Shown here one piece after another: positions 3,950 to 5,439 of a stretch of DNA of 5,439 nt (its first letter is position 1; each line of letters opens with the position of its first letter). The notes beneath the pieces are model-generated. The model had not been told where the DNA came from and did not search any database. It saw only the letters and a program-made list of their open reading frames with translations. This stretch comes from Deltaproteobacteria bacterium (GTDB taxonomy: Bacteria; Desulfobacterota; Syntrophia; Syntrophales; UBA2210). The stretch lies in assembly GCA_016935935.1 (NCBI GenBank), contig JAFGPZ010000185.1, positions 1 to 5,439 of the forward strand. Reading direction: 5' to 3'. A program made the translations under genes and the position numbers.

Positions 3950-5239
3950 ATGAAAATCGAAATCCTCAAGAAAATCATAGCGGAATGGCTTGAAGAATGG
4001 GCAGCCCCTCCCCTGATCCCCAGAGATGCGCCCCATCCCGACTGGGAACGAACGATGGAGATCATGGCCATTGCCGGGCCAAGGCGGGCGGGAAAAACCT
4101 GGTACATGTACCAGCTGATCCACGACCTCCTGGCACAGGGAAACCGGGCCCGTGAAGATATCATGCTTGTCGATTTCGAAGATTACCGTCTTGCAGAATT
4201 CACCATGGACGACATGGATGATCTGTTCACAGCATTTTATCGGGTTGCCGGGAAGGCCCCGACATTCCTCTTTTTCGACGAGATCCAGCGGCTGCCCGGA
4301 TGGAGCAGGGTCCTCCGGACCCTTCACAACCAGAACCGCTACAGGATCGTCATCACGGGCAGTAATGCAGGCCTTCTTGAACGGGAGATCGCGACCGAGC
4401 TGCGCGGCAGGTGCCGAAGCGTCCTCATGATGCCTGCTTCATTCCGGGAGTATCTCCGCTTCCACGGCATCCCTGGTGACGAGCGTTCCCTCCTGACGCC
4501 GGCCAGGGGGAGTGTTCTGAAGGCCTTCGAGCAGTATGTGAAGGAGGGCGGGTTCCCGGAAGTCGTGAAGAGGGAGACCGTCCCGGAAAAACGAGAGCTC
4601 CTCCAGACCTATTACCGGACCATATTTTACCGCGACATCCTGGAACGTTACAACGTGAAGGCAAAGGCGGTCCTGGATGCCGTCATGCGGTATACCCTGA
4701 ATGCCTATTCCGATCTGTTTTCCATCTCAATGCTGGAAAAAGAGTTGAAGAGGCACCACCTTCCCGGCAGCAAGCAGACCATCTCCAATTATCTCGGATA
4801 CCTGCAGGAAGTGTTTTTCCTGACCGCGCACGAGAAGTTCAGTTATTCCCCCCGCCAGAGGATGATGAATCCCAAGAAGATATATCTTGTGGATACGGGA
4901 TTCTCCTTGCTGTCCACAGATTTTTCCGAAAACCGGGGGAAGCTTCTGGAGAATGTCGTCGCCGTTGAACTGTTCAGGAGGAGAAGGGAGTGCTTTTATT
5001 ACAAGAGCAGGCGGGAATGCGATGTCATCCTCAAGGAGGGGACAAGACCCACGACGGCCATCCAGGTGTGCTGGGAGCTGACGCTGAAGAACGAATTGCG
5101 GGAACTGAAGGGGCTTGCCGAGGCCATGAAGGCGCTCGAGATCGACGATGGACTGGTTCTCACCTTCGATGAGGAAAGAGAATTGATATTCGAGGGATTG
5201 AAGATCAGGGTCATGCCGGTGTGGAAATGGCTTTTGTGA
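3950..5239 (+). CDS. AAA-family ATPase with DUF4143 C-terminal domain
   Basis: A 429-residue ATPase of the AAA_14/DUF4143 family, common in archaea and anaerobic bacteria and of poorly known function. Walker A is GPRRAGKT (43-50). Walker B is TFLFFDEIQ (105-113), with D110 and E111. A sensor-1-like ITGSNA follows at 135-140, then the family segment ELRGR (150-154) and FREYL (165-169). Residues about 235-300 (ISMLEKEL, then QTISNYLGYLQEVFF) look like a winged helix-turn-helix. The C-terminal DUF4143 part has YLVDTGF (312-318), KLLENVVAVEL (331-341), ECDVIL (356-361) and IQVCWEL (371-377). This is a PD-(D/E)XK nuclease-like fold, but the usual E-x-K is replaced by Q-x-C, so the nuclease is probably inactive. 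The length is full. Its own promoter makes it a separate unit from the TA modules. Substrate and role are unknown. Confidence 0.9.
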   Translation: MKIEILKKIIAEWLEEWAAPPLIPRDAPHPDWERTMEIMAIAGPRRAGKTWYMYQLIHDLLAQGNRAREDIMLVDFEDYRLAEFTMDDMDDLFTAFYRVAGKAPTFLFFDEIQRLPGWSRVLRTLHNQNRYRIVITGSNAGLLEREIATELRGRCRSVLMMPASFREYLRFHGIPGDERSLLTPARGSVLKAFEQYVKEGGFPEVVKRETVPEKRELLQTYYRTIFYRDILERYNVKAKAVLDAVMRYTLNAYSDLFSISMLEKELKRHHLPGSKQTISNYLGYLQEVFFLTAHEKFSYSPRQRMMNPKKIYLVDTGFSLLSTDFSENRGKLLENVVAVELFRRRRECFYYKSRRECDVILKEGTRPTTAIQVCWELTLKNELRELKGLAEAMKALEIDDGLVLTFDEERELIFEGLKIRVMPVWKWLL

Positions 5240-5394
5240 AGCTGCTTCAGTAAGGGTAAGTCCGTCGCCGTGGACCAAGAGCGTGGTGCAGACATCAGCC
5301 ACTGCAACGGCCTGTTCGATCTCATCGGGAGGAAGATGAGTTTCGCAATCTGAAGAAGGCCCTAGCACTCACTGAAGCCTCACAGCAAAACCTT
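5240..5394. other. Sequence after the ATPase gene, possible relic
   Basis: No intact gene. TGAAG-CTG-CTTCA (5237-5249) is a five-bp stem at the stop codon without a T-tract, so termination is uncertain. On the minus strand, 5240-5368 reads in one open frame with G-rich first codon positions (residues THLPPDEIEQAVAVADV then CTTLLVHGDGLTLTEAA). This looks coding-like but is not recognised, and further in the frame it becomes a shadow of the ATPase gene. Confidence 0.35.
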
Positions 5395-5439
5395 GAGAGG
5401 TTTGCACAACTACGATTTTCCCTGGATCATTGACAGATG
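5395..5439. repeat. Dispersed repeat element, copy 2 (cut by window end)
   Basis: This matches 2829-2873 at 43 of 45 bases; the differences are C5407 for T2841 and G5432 for C2866. Both copies are in the same orientation and start at the same GAGAGG edge with unrelated sequence before it, which marks a real element boundary. GCAAAACC (5386-5393) and GGTTTGC (5399-5405) around that edge can pair. The copies bracket the module 4 and ATPase genes. Confidence 0.75.

Noticed and set aside
5237..5249. Intrinsic terminator of the ATPase gene
   Set aside because: The stem is five bp with a three-base loop and no T-tract follows.
4727..5368. Long minus-strand open frame (213 codons) opposite the ATPase gene
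   Set aside because: Most of it is the antisense shadow of a gene with clear Walker motifs. Only its first part, outside that gene, is kept as a possible relic.

Overview
The window is an accessory region packed with type II toxin-antitoxin (TA) modules, all on the + strand, followed by a large AAA-family ATPase gene. Consensus-like sigma-70 promoters, Shine-Dalgarno sites and mixed ATG/GTG/TTG starts indicate a bacterium. The mixture of Phd/VapC, RelBE and AbrB/PIN modules, a DUF4143 ATPase and a four-helix-bundle gene remnant fits the mobile-gene pool of Desulfobacterota (Syntrophus-like) or similar anaerobes. That placement is inference and cannot be settled from this sequence.

Layout. 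1-297 holds no gene, only decayed CCCTTGA-like repeat sequence that recurs around 1117-1180. Module 1 (298-1050) is a TTGACA promoter, an operator palindrome with a TGTACA core, a Phd/YefM antitoxin and an overlapping PIN-domain VapC toxin, followed by a perfect 11-bp stem-loop. Module 2 (1240-1761) is a promoter and palindrome, a ribbon-helix-helix RelB-like antitoxin and an overlapping RelE-like toxin with a TTG start. Module 3 (1902-2698) is a near-ideal promoter, a second Phd/YefM antitoxin and a second PIN toxin. The 2699-2997 gap holds a fragment of a four-helix-bundle (23S rRNA intervening-sequence type) gene. That fragment is cut off at the start of a repeat whose first 45 bp recur at the right end of the window. 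Module 4 (2998-3662) is an AbrB/MazE-like antitoxin and a PIN toxin broken by two compensating frameshifts. After a 287-base gap with a promoter and two palindromes comes a 429-residue AAA/DUF4143 ATPase (3950-5239), then 155 bases of possible relic sequence and the truncated second repeat copy.

How it works together. In each module the antitoxin comes first and the toxin start overlaps or abuts its stop codon, so translation is coupled. Modules 1 and 2 carry their own palindrome at the promoter, as expected for autorepression by the antitoxin or TA complex. Three toxins are PIN ribonucleases and one is a RelE-fold mRNA interferase, and three unrelated antitoxin folds control them (Phd/YefM twice, RHH, AbrB). 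The modules are therefore more likely independent acquisitions than duplications. The ATPase gene has its own promoter and is richer in G+C by eye. Its palindrome over the expected transcription start suggests it too is repressed by a DNA-binding protein, possibly itself through its winged-helix-like segment. No complete transposase, integrase, RNA gene or CRISPR array is visible.
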